From: Chitinophagaceae bacterium
Lineage (GTDB): Bacteria > Bacteroidota > Bacteroidia > Chitinophagales > Chitinophagaceae
Length of the DNA stretch: 64,000 nucleotides
NCBI GenBank assembly: GCA_004028795.1
Contig: SAIW01000018.1
Location: forward strand, 1 to 64,000
Direction of reading: 5' to 3'
Each line of letters starts with the position of its first letter. Position 1 is the first letter of the stretch. Both the position numbers and the translations under genes were made by a program. A model generated the notes under the pieces. The model had not been told where the DNA came from, did not search any database, and worked only from the letters and a program-made list of their open reading frames with translations. Below are positions 15,600 through 24,005 of the stretch, piece by piece.

Positions 15600-16085
15600 A
15601 TGAATTGGAAGAAAATATTGTTGGTAGTAATGCTAATAGGGGTGATTAATACGCTTCAATCTCAACAAATAAAAAAAGTAAAGATTGAAGATGTTAAAAA
15701 GATAATTGATACTTCAACAGTACCATTGGTGGTAAATTTTTGGGCTACCTGGTGTAAACCATGTGTACATGAACTGCCTGGGTTTGAAAAGAATATTGCA
15801 GCAATGAAAGATAAAAAGGTAAAACTTTTGTTAGTCAGTTTAGATTTGGCAGACGACTATCCTAAAGGTATAGCTGAGTTTCTTAAAAAGAATAATTATA
15901 CTGCTCAAACAGTTTGGCTGAATGAAACAGATGCGGCAAGCTTTTGCCCTGTTATAGACAAAACCTGGGAAGGTACCATACCTGCTACAATTATGGTAAA
16001 CAATAAAAAACATTACCGAAAATTTTTCGGGCAACAATTGCCTGAACCACGCCTGCAGCAAGAACTACAGCTTTTGGTAGAATAG
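15600..16085 (+). CDS. TlpA-like thioredoxin family protein
   Basis: The protein starts with a signal peptide or anchor (MNWKKILLVVMLIGVINTLQS) and carries a thioredoxin fold with the active site WATWCKPCVHELPGF. It is probably periplasmic and acts in disulfide reduction or c-type cytochrome maturation. I start at the ATG at 15600; an upstream in-frame start would add ten residues and overlap trmH. 161 residues suit a single TlpA domain. No neighbouring gene identifies the client protein. Confidence 0.9.
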   Translation: MNWKKILLVVMLIGVINTLQSQQIKKVKIEDVKKIIDTSTVPLVVNFWATWCKPCVHELPGFEKNIAAMKDKKVKLLLVSLDLADDYPKGIAEFLKKNNYTAQTVWLNETDAASFCPVIDKTWEGTIPATIMVNNKKHYRKFFGQQLPEPRLQQELQLLVE

Positions 16086-16274
16086 TTATTCCTCTTCAGG
16101 TATTTCTCTTAATTTTTTTAAAAGGTGCAGGCAGAAAACTAATGCCGTAAGGCTTCCTAATGCCATAATAATACCTGCAAAACTGCCATATTTAATACCG
16201 TCTGAAATACAGATAAAATTCAGGGCAACTACAATTACAATTAATAAAATGCGGATGATGGAATGTTTGCTCAT
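16086..16274 (-). CDS. Small two-helix membrane protein
   Basis: This 62-residue protein has two hydrophobic helices (about residues 8-24 and 32-50) and an acidic tail (REIPEEE). I recognise no family. The ATG at 16274 is chosen over an upstream TTG. Its stop directly abuts the stop of the convergent thioredoxin gene. Hydropathy and position support a real gene, but nothing in it points to function. Confidence 0.6.
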   Translation of the reverse strand: MSKHSIIRILLIVIVVALNFICISDGIKYGSFAGIIMALGSLTALVFCLHLLKKLREIPEEE

Positions 16275-16600
16275 AAGCAAAGTTTTATTGTAAATAAAAT
16301 TGTGATGCTTTTACTTGCTGTTTCCATAAAATTCAACAAAAAAATTAAAATAAAAGGGTCTCGTAAAAACAAGACCCGGAAATAAAAATAACGCTGGAAA
16401 AATGAAAACTATAACGGACTATAATGGCTTTATAGATTAGTCAAAGCATAATTATGCTTACTAAGAAATTGTTAGCTGCCGATAAATTGAAAGATTGTAT
16501 CGGTAATTGAAAAGAAAGTAGAAAACGGGAAATAGAAAATTGAAAACGAAAAGCTGAAAGTGATACTTACAAAGCATATGTTCAACATTGTATATCGTAC
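16275..16600. other. Gene-free stretch upstream of small membrane protein
   Basis: These 326 bases contain no convincing gene. They hold a terminator on the minus strand (16338-16377), a 16-base perfect palindrome AAGCATAATTATGCTT at 16444-16459, and a purine-rich run of GAAAA-type near-repeats at about 16505-16560 resembling the filler repeats of this genome. The promoter of the small membrane protein must also lie here. Confidence 0.6.
16338..16377 (-). terminator. Rho-independent terminator downstream of the LytTR operon
   Basis: On the minus strand GGGTCT and AGACCC (16356-16361 and 16372-16377) form a six-base GC-rich stem with a ten-base loop, followed by a T-rich run. It lies about 220 bases past the end of the LytTR regulator gene in the direction of its transcription. 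Confidence 0.7.
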
Positions 16601-17296
16601 TTATTTCTTCATCATGTTATTAATAAACTCAATATAACTGTTGCTTACAGGCAATTCTTTGCCGGTATTCAGCAAAATTTTTTTATTTACAAAAGATTGA
16701 ATCCTGTTTAGGGGAATAATATAACTGCGATGTATTCTTGTAAATTTTTCGGGAGGTAATTTTTCAAGAATGCCTTTCATAGTCATTAAGGTTAGTAAAG
16801 GTTTCGCATTGGTGAAGTGAATTTTTATATAATCTTCCAAACCCTCAATATATTCAATATCGTTTAGCGGAATGCGAACCAATTTATATTCTGAACGAAC
16901 GAAAATGCTTTCATTACTTTCATCTTTCATATTGTTTTTATACTCGTGAAAGTCAACAGCTTTTAATGCTGCTTTTCTGAACCTATCAAATGTGATAGGT
17001 TTCATTAAGTAATCAATGGCATCTAATTCAAACCCTTCTACTGCAAATTTTCTGTAAGCAGTAGTAAAAATAATTAATGGCTTATGTTGTAAATTTTTCA
17101 CTAAATCAATACCGGTAATATCGGGCATATTAATATCTACAAACAATAAATCAACTTTATTCAATCTTAAAAATGAAGCACCTGCAACGGCATCATCAAA
17201 GGCTTGCAATAGCTGTAATTCACGCATTTGCTTAATATGATTTTTTATAAGCTCTAATGCCAATGGTTCATCATCTATTGCAACACAATTCAGCAT
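16601..17296 (-). CDS. LytTR family response regulator
   Basis: The N-terminal receiver domain has the acidic pair in AIDDEPLA, the phosphoacceptor Asp in LLFVDINMPDITG and the Lys in DYLMKPI. The C-terminal half (about residues 130-231) is a LytTR DNA-binding domain: VRSEYKLVRIPLNDIEYIEG, KILEKLP-type region and FTRIHRSYIIPLNRI. It is the cognate partner of the histidine kinase gene 13 bases upstream. Targets are unknown. Pairs like this regulate envelope or polysaccharide genes in related bacteria. Confidence 0.95.
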   Translation of the reverse strand: MLNCVAIDDEPLALELIKNHIKQMRELQLLQAFDDAVAGASFLRLNKVDLLFVDINMPDITGIDLVKNLQHKPLIIFTTAYRKFAVEGFELDAIDYLMKPITFDRFRKAALKAVDFHEYKNNMKDESNESIFVRSEYKLVRIPLNDIEYIEGLEDYIKIHFTNAKPLLTLMTMKGILEKLPPEKFTRIHRSYIIPLNRIQSFVNKKILLNTGKELPVSNSYIEFINNMMKK

Positions 17297-17309
17297 GTAT
17301 AATAATTTA

Positions 17310-18386
17310 TTATTGTAAAGTTAAGTGTACCTTATATTCTCCATTGCTGTCATCAATATTCAGTAAAAACCTGTTAGGGTAAAGATGTTGTAATCTTTTT
17401 ATGGTGTTAGCAATGCCTACACCTTTGCGTTCTATACTTTCTTTATGAATGAAGATTTTATTGGAAGTAAACAGGTTTACAGTTAGTTCTTCTACAATTA
17501 TTTTAATTGTTATTGTTGATGGTTCATGATTACTTGTACCGTATTTAAAAACATTTTCAATAAACGGCATTAAAATTAGCGGAGTGATTTTTTTATAAGA
17601 AGCATCTCCTGAAATATCATATTCAAGTGTTACTTTTTTACCAAGCCTTAATCTTTGCAGTTCTATATAATCTGTTAAGCAGTTTATTTCATCCTGCAAT
17701 GGAACAAAATCTTCAGTGGCTTCATCTGTTACATACCGCATAATATTCGAAAGCTTCATAATACTATCGGCTGTAACCTCGCTTTTAATTACTGCTAATG
17801 AATAAATATTATTAAGTGTATTGAAAAGAAAGTGCGGATTAATTTGTGCTTTTAAGAAACTTAGTTCGGCATTAGCTTTATCTGCTTCTGCACGTGCTGC
17901 ATCCTGAATACTTTTCTGCCATTTTCTTGCTATTTCTAAAGCAAAACTTAAAGCTAAAACCATCATTAAAATAAATACACCAACAATATCTAACCTTTGC
18001 TTAGAAGGAGGGTGAGGTGGATTTTTAATGAAGTTAGGAGGAAAAGACAGAGGTGGCTGAAAGCCCTGTCTGCCTTGAAATTGAGGCCGTTGAGATTCAA
18101 TCAGAGTTCCGAATGGTTGAAGCAACAAAGTGATAAGAAAAAGCGATGCAATTATCGTTATGTAAAGTGCGATTTTCTTTTGTAAATAAAACCTCGGTAT
18201 TATGATATTGCTATGCAGGTAAAATACACTTATATAACAGCCGGCAAAAAGCCAATATTGATAAGAACTTAAAACATCTAAAAATTTATCGCCATTCTGA
18301 CCCGAGAGAAATATTAAAGGAAGACTTATAAAAACAAGCCATCCTAATAAATGATAAATAAAATAAGGTTTTAGCTTTAATGGCAT
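17310..18386 (-). CDS. LytS/YehU-type sensor histidine kinase
   Basis: Four N-terminal membrane helices (within residues 8-155) lead into a His_kinase domain with the phosphoacceptor motif AELSFLKAQINPHFLFNTLNNIYSL and a HATPase region containing LILMPFIENVFKYGT and KGVGIANTIKRLQHLYP. A proline- and glutamine-rich periplasmic-side loop (QRPQFQGRQGFQPP) lies between helices. It has no extracellular sensor domain, so the signal is probably sensed in the membrane. It forms a two-gene operon with the LytTR regulator. Confidence 0.95.
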   Translation of the reverse strand: MPLKLKPYFIYHLLGWLVFISLPLIFLSGQNGDKFLDVLSSYQYWLFAGCYISVFYLHSNIIIPRFYLQKKIALYITIIASLFLITLLLQPFGTLIESQRPQFQGRQGFQPPLSFPPNFIKNPPHPPSKQRLDIVGVFILMMVLALSFALEIARKWQKSIQDAARAEADKANAELSFLKAQINPHFLFNTLNNIYSLAVIKSEVTADSIMKLSNIMRYVTDEATEDFVPLQDEINCLTDYIELQRLRLGKKVTLEYDISGDASYKKITPLILMPFIENVFKYGTSNHEPSTITIKIIVEELTVNLFTSNKIFIHKESIERKGVGIANTIKRLQHLYPNRFLLNIDDSNGEYKVHLTLQ

Positions 18387-18459
18387 GCTGTAAAGAAAAA
18401 TTTATCTTTTTATTTTGCATTACTGTATCGGCATTGCTTATAAATGAATAGATAAATGC

Positions 18460-19416
18460 TTATTGAGAAGCGGCAATTTCTTCCTGTTTTCTTTTTTCAA
18501 CTTCTGCCTGTAAATAAGTTATGCTAACATTTAATTCAAAACCAATTAAAAGAATTAACGAGTTAAAATAAATTAACAGCATAATAATTAAAACGGTACC
18601 GATTGAGCCATATACTTTATTATAACTGGCAAAGTTATTAACCCAAAATGAAAATAGAATTGTTGTAAGTAATGTTAGTGTTGTTGCTAAAATAGAGCCG
18701 GGAGAAATAAGCTTCCAACGTTTTTTTATAGCAGGCCCGAGTTTATAAATAAATGCAATACCGTAAAATACGAGAGCAATTATTATTAACCATCTTACGC
18801 CGTTCCACCAGGGAAGATTAGCTTTTTTCTTCATATGAAATAAACCTTTCAGCACTACTGCTAATTGTTGCTGACCTAACAAAACAAGTGTAGAGCCGAT
18901 AAATAACAGGAATAAAACAATTGTTAATCTTATAGAACGAAGCCTTTTATGTAAGAAGTATTTTTTGTTTTCAATAATTGATTTATCGAAGGTTCTTATA
19001 ATACCCATAGTTGCATTGGAGGCATAAAAAATAAGTAGTAAAAAGCCAAATGAAAAAACAGCAGTATGCTTTTGCAACAAGTCGTTTATTATTGTAGTTA
19101 TTAAATTATAAGTGGCAGAGTTTGGCGTTAAATCTTTAAATAAACCAAATATTTGTCTTCTTAAATCAAGTGATTCAGGTAAATACGGAATAATTGAAAA
19201 TAAAAATAATAATGCAGCAGGCAATGCCATAATCAGGTTATAAGATATGGCAGCAGCTCTTTCATTCAACCCGACTTTTCTTATTTGTCTAAAGAAAAAT
19301 TTTGTTACATCATATAATGGTATGCCCTGAAAACCCGGAATATAGGTGGCTTTACTTTTCTTTCTGATAAAAGAAATCGGTTTTGAGCTTACTATTATTT
19401 TTTCCAGTTTGGTCAT
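18460..19416 (-). CDS. YihY/virulence factor BrkB family membrane protein
   Basis: The 318-residue protein has about six membrane helices and typical YihY/BrkB segments: NERAAAISYNLIMALPAALLF, FGFLLLIFYASNATMGIIRTFD, and PGSILATTLTLLTTILFSFWVNNFASYNKVYGSIGTVLIIMLLIYFNS. The family has been suggested to transport or protect the envelope, but the substrate is unclear; the old name ribonuclease BN is wrong. Its ATG overlaps the mltG stop by four bases (ATGA), implying translational coupling. Confidence 0.92.
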   Translation of the reverse strand: MTKLEKIIVSSKPISFIRKKSKATYIPGFQGIPLYDVTKFFFRQIRKVGLNERAAAISYNLIMALPAALLFLFSIIPYLPESLDLRRQIFGLFKDLTPNSATYNLITTIINDLLQKHTAVFSFGFLLLIFYASNATMGIIRTFDKSIIENKKYFLHKRLRSIRLTIVLFLLFIGSTLVLLGQQQLAVVLKGLFHMKKKANLPWWNGVRWLIIIALVFYGIAFIYKLGPAIKKRWKLISPGSILATTLTLLTTILFSFWVNNFASYNKVYGSIGTVLIIMLLIYFNSLILLIGFELNVSITYLQAEVEKRKQEEIAASQ

Positions 19417-20459
19417 TTACTTTCTTGCTCTTTTTGTTGTTTGCGGGCCATGTACTCGTCTAATGCTTTTTGATATTCTTTAGCATATTGTGCATGTTCT
19501 GCAAATGTGCTGCTGAAATGATGATAACCACTGAAGTCTGCTTTAGCAACAAAAAACAAATAATCTGTTTTAGGAGCATTTAATACCAAATCTATACACT
19601 TTGGTTCCGGTGTACAAATAGGGCCGGGAGGTAAGCCTTTATTTCTATAAGTATTGTATGGGGATGGATTAAATAAATACTTTTCATAAATGCGTGTTAA
19701 AGCAAAATCTTTCATTGCATATTTAATGGTTGGGCAAGCCTGCAAAGGCATATTTTTATTTAACCGGTTAATATAAACACTTGCAATTTTAGCCCTGTCG
19801 CCTGCATCATTGGTTTCTTCTTCAACAATAGAAGCCAGTATATATGCTTCTTTTGGTGTAAAATTTATTTCAGATGCTTTTGCTGTTCTGTTATTTTTAT
19901 TCCAGAAGTTAACAGATGCATCGTATAGTTTATTAAATATTTTTCTTAAAGGGGTATTCCAGTAAAATGTATAAGTATCCGAAATGATAATGGTAAAAAC
20001 TGTACTTGTATCAACATTATAATCTTTAAGCGAATCATTGCTGTTTAAGAAGTTCATTACACTTACAGAATCGCTCGCAAAATTTTTATTAATCAGTTTT
20101 GCCAAATCTTCTTTTAATCTCAACTTATTAATTACCAAATTAATCTGTGCCTGCCTGTTATTTTTTAATGTTTTAGCAATGGTTAAAAGGTTTTGCCCTT
20201 TTTTAATTTCAAATTTTCCGGGTTTTATTTTATCCCATAAACCAATACTGCTTCCTAATAAAGAAAAAGTTGTTGTGTTAGTAACAATGCCTTGTTGTTG
20301 TAGGGCTTCAAGAACATCGGTTTTATTGGTTTTGCCTTCTTCAATTAATAAATACTTTTTGTTTTCATTGAATGAAGTTGCCTTGCTGAAAATCATCCAT
20401 CCAAAAATTCCAGCACCAATAATTATTAAAACAAAAAGTAAGAGAATAATTTTTTTCAT
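19413..20459 (-). CDS. mltG: Endolytic transglycosylase MltG
   Basis: MltG cleaves nascent glycan strands at the inner membrane and sets peptidoglycan chain length. The protein has an N-terminal membrane anchor (about residues 4-24) and the YceG domain, with the catalytic Glu region YILASIVEEETNDAGDRAKIASVYINRLNKNMPLQACPTIKYA and the later NTYRNKGLPPGPICTP and FFVAKADFSGYHHFSSTFAEH. 348 residues is standard. It overlaps YihY by four bases and is separated from secG by a terminator-like hairpin. Confidence 0.95.
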   Translation of the reverse strand: MKKIILLLFVLIIIGAGIFGWMIFSKATSFNENKKYLLIEEGKTNKTDVLEALQQQGIVTNTTTFSLLGSSIGLWDKIKPGKFEIKKGQNLLTIAKTLKNNRQAQINLVINKLRLKEDLAKLINKNFASDSVSVMNFLNSNDSLKDYNVDTSTVFTIIISDTYTFYWNTPLRKIFNKLYDASVNFWNKNNRTAKASEINFTPKEAYILASIVEEETNDAGDRAKIASVYINRLNKNMPLQACPTIKYAMKDFALTRIYEKYLFNPSPYNTYRNKGLPPGPICTPEPKCIDLVLNAPKTDYLFFVAKADFSGYHHFSSTFAEHAQYAKEYQKALDEYMARKQQKEQESK

Positions 20460-20476
20460 GATTTCAAATTAATAAA

Positions 20477-20506
20477 AATCCCCGCTTGTTTGTATAAGCA
20501 GGGATT
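20477..20506 (-). terminator. Terminator after secG
   Basis: On the minus strand an 11-base stem (AATCCCTGCTT with AAGCGGGGATT, one mismatch) encloses an eight-base loop and is followed by a T-rich run, 20 bases past the secG stop. It separates the secG operon from mltG. Confidence 0.75.
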
Positions 20507-20526
20507 AAATAATTATGTAAACGAGC

Positions 20527-20868
20527 TTATTTACCTGTAGCAGGTTGTTGCGGTTGTACAGGAACTGTATTAGCCGGTGCAGCAGGTGCCTGGTTTGGAT
20601 TTACTTTCTGAATAATAGAAGTATCCGGCCCTTTACTTGCATTACCTTTAAATATTAAAGTAGAAAAAATAGATAACACAACAATTAATGCTGCAAATAT
20701 CCATGTACCTTTTTCTAAAACATCAGTTGTTTGTTTTACACCCATTAACTGGTTGCTTAAGCCACCCACATTACCGGCTAAGCCGCCGCCTTTTGGGTTT
20801 TGAATTAATACTACAAAACCTAATGCTACACAAGCAATAACAATTAATGATACAAATAAAATAGTCAT
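20527..20868 (-). CDS. secG: Preprotein translocase subunit SecG
   Basis: The 113-residue protein has two membrane helices (about residues 2-22 and 54-74) around the conserved QNPKGGGLAGNVGG loop. That is the SecG layout of the SecYEG channel. A glutamine- and proline-rich tail (VNPNQAPAAPANTVPVQPQQ) follows, as often in Bacteroidota. It is the last gene of a run with the TPR-like protein, lptE and the sigma-54 activator, with two bases between the upstream stop and its ATG. Confidence 0.93.
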   Translation of the reverse strand: MTILFVSLIVIACVALGFVVLIQNPKGGGLAGNVGGLSNQLMGVKQTTDVLEKGTWIFAALIVVLSIFSTLIFKGNASKGPDTSIIQKVNPNQAPAAPANTVPVQPQQPATGK

Positions 20869-20870
20869 GT

Positions 20871-22031
20871 TTAAATACCTTTAAGTTCTTGAATTTTGGC
20901 GGCAAAGTAAGAGGATTTATCCGGCTCCAAAAAACTTAATTTAATATACAACTGCACAGCCTTCTCAATCTTACCTTGTTTTACAAAAACATCAGCCATT
21001 GTTTCTGTAATAATTTCTCTCGCTTCGTTTGAAGTTTGAGCAATACCCTGAATAGCATTTTCCAGTTCAGGGTCTGTACCTAAATCTGTTGGATTAGGAT
21101 TAGATTTCTTAATAATTTTTAACCAATCAGTAAACTTTAATAATTGAATGGTTAGTTTATCTTGTGGTTGTTTGGTTAAATCTGCTTTAATACCCTGAGA
21201 TGCAAAATAATCAACTGTATAAGCAGGTTCTGTTTCGTAATCTAATTTGGCTTCCTGTGTTACGGGCTTTTTAAAATCTGCAATGGATGATGATAAAACA
21301 GAAGATAATTTTTCAGCTTGTTTTTCACTGAAATTATCTGCAATATCATCAGGTCTGTTGCTGTTTTCTTCTTCATTTGCTTCCGGTTCTTCGGGGCTGT
21401 CTGCTGCTTTGTTTTGAAAGAAAGAAGCATAAGATGGCATAGCACCTAAAGAAGAAATATTCTTGCTTACTACACTTGAAAAGCCTTGCTGAACAGGACT
21501 TTCAGGGGTAATAGGTTGTACAGTTGCTGTATTAATTGTTGTTGGAAGAACATCTGTATGTGCGGTTTCTTCTTTCTTATCAATTCCTTCTATTATTCCT
21601 TTTACATTCTCCATTGTTGGAATTTCAATGGTTGAAGGAAATGGAATAACCGGTTTAACTTCTTCAGTTATTACAGGTTCTTCTTTTATGGGCTCAGGCT
21701 GAACAGGAGCAGGTTGCGGCTGCTGATATACATTATTGTTTTCTGCAACAGGTTCAGTTTTATCAGTATGAATTATGCTGATGTCTTTTGCTTCACCATT
21801 AAATAAACCATGTTCTAACCAGAATGGGTTATTAACAAATAATGCTGCTTTTTGTAATTGAGAAGAAGCCTCGTAACTATTCTCAGATTTTAATTTAGCT
21901 GCCAGCAAAACCTGCAAAGGAGCGAAGTATGGGTAATGGTTGACTAACTGAGATAACTCAGCAGTGCTTACATCTTCCAAGCTTTGCTTTTGGGTAATTT
22001 GAAATAGTGTTTTTGCTATTGCAGCGTTCAT
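20871..22031 (-). CDS. Hypothetical TPR-like protein between lptE and secG
   Basis: The 386-residue protein has a helical N-terminus (TLFQITQKQSLEDVSTAELSQ and FAPLQVLLAAKLKSE), a long low-complexity middle rich in Pro, Glu, Gln and Thr (about residues 85-270), and a C-terminal repeat-like helix pair (ETMADVFVKQGKIEKAVQLYIKLSFLEPDKS) that matches a TPR unit. There is no signal peptide. Its position between lptE and secG looks like a conserved arrangement in this group, which suggests an envelope or secretion role, but its function is unknown to me. Confidence 0.8.
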   Translation of the reverse strand: MNAAIAKTLFQITQKQSLEDVSTAELSQLVNHYPYFAPLQVLLAAKLKSENSYEASSQLQKAALFVNNPFWLEHGLFNGEAKDISIIHTDKTEPVAENNNVYQQPQPAPVQPEPIKEEPVITEEVKPVIPFPSTIEIPTMENVKGIIEGIDKKEETAHTDVLPTTINTATVQPITPESPVQQGFSSVVSKNISSLGAMPSYASFFQNKAADSPEEPEANEEENSNRPDDIADNFSEKQAEKLSSVLSSSIADFKKPVTQEAKLDYETEPAYTVDYFASQGIKADLTKQPQDKLTIQLLKFTDWLKIIKKSNPNPTDLGTDPELENAIQGIAQTSNEAREIITETMADVFVKQGKIEKAVQLYIKLSFLEPDKSSYFAAKIQELKGI

Positions 22032-22052
22032 AAATGTGAAAATAAGGTTTAC

Positions 22053-22589
22053 TTACCAGTTAGAAAACAGGTGATTAAAAATTTCGTCTGTAACATTCTT
22101 TAAAATATCACTCATTAAAGTCTGTTGTGCTTGCTCTAAAGAAAGATTGGCTGAAAAATCAAAGTTTCTGCTAACATCAAACTCATCTGTTTTATTATCA
22201 GGTAAGTTCTTTACAATCATGTGAACAGTAACAGTTAAACGGTTGGCTGTTGCCTGTTGTGTTGTAATAGCTGTTGTGCTTACATCATACCCTGAAATAT
22301 AACCACCTAATTGTAAGTCTGCATTATCGTTATTGGTTCTGGTAAGTTTGGTTTGGCTCGCAATTTTCTGTTGTAATTTATCATTTAACTGCGGAGCTAA
22401 TTGCGGGTTAACATACCTGGCTCTGTTTTCTAAAACCCCGATTTTTATAGTTTTGAATTTTTTATAATCAATTGAAGAATCTTTGAAAGTATAAATACCG
22501 CAGGAGCTAATGAAGAATGAAAAAATAATAATGAATGATGAAAAGTAAAAAGTGAAAGGAGAAATGCGAAGTTTCCTTTTACTTCTCAT
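22053..22589 (-). CDS. lptE: LptE-family LPS assembly lipoprotein
   Basis: A signal peptide ends in a lipobox, FFISSCGIYTF, and the mature part resembles the Bacteroidota LptE group: FKTIKIGVLENRARYVNPQLAPQLNDKLQQKI and LQLGGYISGYDVSTTAIT. LptE plugs and stabilises the LptD outer-membrane LPS translocon. I chose the ATG at 22589 (MRSKRKLRIS) so the protein begins with a normal basic n-region; an ATG 11 codons upstream is possible. The signal-peptide coding sequence is made of AGTGAAA/AAAGT-type near-repeats, suggesting it was built from filler repeat DNA. Confidence 0.82.
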   Translation of the reverse strand: MRSKRKLRISPFTFYFSSFIIIFSFFISSCGIYTFKDSSIDYKKFKTIKIGVLENRARYVNPQLAPQLNDKLQQKIASQTKLTRTNNDNADLQLGGYISGYDVSTTAITTQQATANRLTVTVHMIVKNLPDNKTDEFDVSRNFDFSANLSLEQAQQTLMSDILKNVTDEIFNHLFSNW

Positions 22590-22662
22590 GTTATTAATCT
22601 CAACAAAATTTCTATTACTCATAAATCAATTTTTCATTGTTAATTCTTAATTACTCATTATC

Positions 22663-23955
22663 CTACAGGTCTTCAATATCATATTCTTTCAACTTTCTAT
22701 AGAGTGTTCTTTCGCTGATACCTAAATCAGCACTCGCATCCTTACGTTTGCTTTTATGTTTTTTTAAAGCTTTAATAATGAGTTCTTTTTCTTTATCCAT
22801 TATGTTTAAAGATTCTTCTACTTCTTCATGATGATGAATGTCGTCATTATTAATGATAACAGGATGTTGGATTCCGTTAATAGGTTGCAAAATTGTTGGC
22901 TGCACAATTTGCGGTTGATGTACTACTGCATGTTGCACTTCATTGCCATTCGCTTTCGGAATATTAAAATCGTTCAATAAACTTTCTTTGGTAAAATTCG
23001 CTGCGTTGCCCGCCAATGAAGGGTTTTGCAGAATTTCCAAAAACATTTTCTTTAACTCTGTAACATCTTTTTTCATATCAAAAAAAAGCTTGTACAGAAT
23101 TTCTCTTTCATTAGCAAACTCGCCCTGTGGCTGTGTTGAAGCTAATACTGGCATTCTGTTAATATTGTTATTTCTATCAGGTAAAAATTTATTTAAAGCA
23201 GCAGCATTTAAAACATTGGTATTACTTAATACTGAAATCTGTTCTGCCAGATTTTTTAATTCACGCACATTTCCGGGGAAGGGATAATTAATTAATACCT
23301 GTTTGGCTTCTTCATCTAACTGAACGGCTGTGGTTTTATATCTCTCAGCAAAATCAACCACAAATTTTCTGAAGAGTAATGCGATATCTTCTTTTCTATC
23401 TCTTAATGAAGGAACACGGATAGGCACTGTACTTAAACGATAATACAAATCCTGCCTGAACTTTCCTTTCTCTGCAAACTCTAATAATTCTCTGTTCGTA
23501 GCTGCAATAACACGTACATCTGTTTTCTGCACTTTAGATGAACCTACACGAATAAACTCACCTGTTTCTAATACACGCAATAAACGGGCTTGTGTACCCA
23601 AAGGCATTTCGCCGATTTCATCTAAAAAAATAGTACCGCCGCTTACTGTTTCAAAATAACCTTTACGGCTATCAACTGCACCTGTAAAAGCTCCTTTTTC
23701 ATGACCGAATAATTCTGAGTCAATGGTTCCTTCGGGAATGGCACCACAGTTTACTGCAATAAAAGGATTGTGCTTTCTTGCAGATAATGCATGAATAACC
23801 TGTGAGAAAACTTCTTTACCCACACCACTTTCACCAACAATTAATACCGTTAAATCTGTTGCTGCTACCTGAATTGCCGTATCTAATGCATGATTTAATG
23901 CAGGTGAATTACCGATAATACCAAAACGATTTTTTATAGATTGAATGTCTGCCAT
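22663..23955 (-). CDS. Sigma-54 dependent transcriptional activator without receiver domain
   Basis: The AAA+ domain starts almost at once: Walker A GESGVGKE at residues 41-48, the sigma-54 contact loop GAFTGA at 88-93, Walker B FLDEIGEM and the arginine-finger region. A linker (about 250-370) leads to a C-terminal Fis-type helix-turn-helix, KKHKSKRKDASADLGISERTLYRKLKEY. There is no receiver or other sensory domain, so activity must be controlled by level or by partner proteins. It lies between miaB and lptE on the same strand; targets are unknown. Confidence 0.93.
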   Translation of the reverse strand: MADIQSIKNRFGIIGNSPALNHALDTAIQVAATDLTVLIVGESGVGKEVFSQVIHALSARKHNPFIAVNCGAIPEGTIDSELFGHEKGAFTGAVDSRKGYFETVSGGTIFLDEIGEMPLGTQARLLRVLETGEFIRVGSSKVQKTDVRVIAATNRELLEFAEKGKFRQDLYYRLSTVPIRVPSLRDRKEDIALLFRKFVVDFAERYKTTAVQLDEEAKQVLINYPFPGNVRELKNLAEQISVLSNTNVLNAAALNKFLPDRNNNINRMPVLASTQPQGEFANEREILYKLFFDMKKDVTELKKMFLEILQNPSLAGNAANFTKESLLNDFNIPKANGNEVQHAVVHQPQIVQPTILQPINGIQHPVIINNDDIHHHEEVEESLNIMDKEKELIIKALKKHKSKRKDASADLGISERTLYRKLKEYDIEDL

Positions 23956-24005
23956 TTATTAGTCAATTGTCAACAGTTAATAGTCCACAGTAACTGCTGT
24001 AATTT

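Noticed and set aside
16505-16560. Possible small peptide or array in the purine-rich string
   Set aside because: No conserved start or regular repeat unit; it resembles filler sequence seen elsewhere in this genome.
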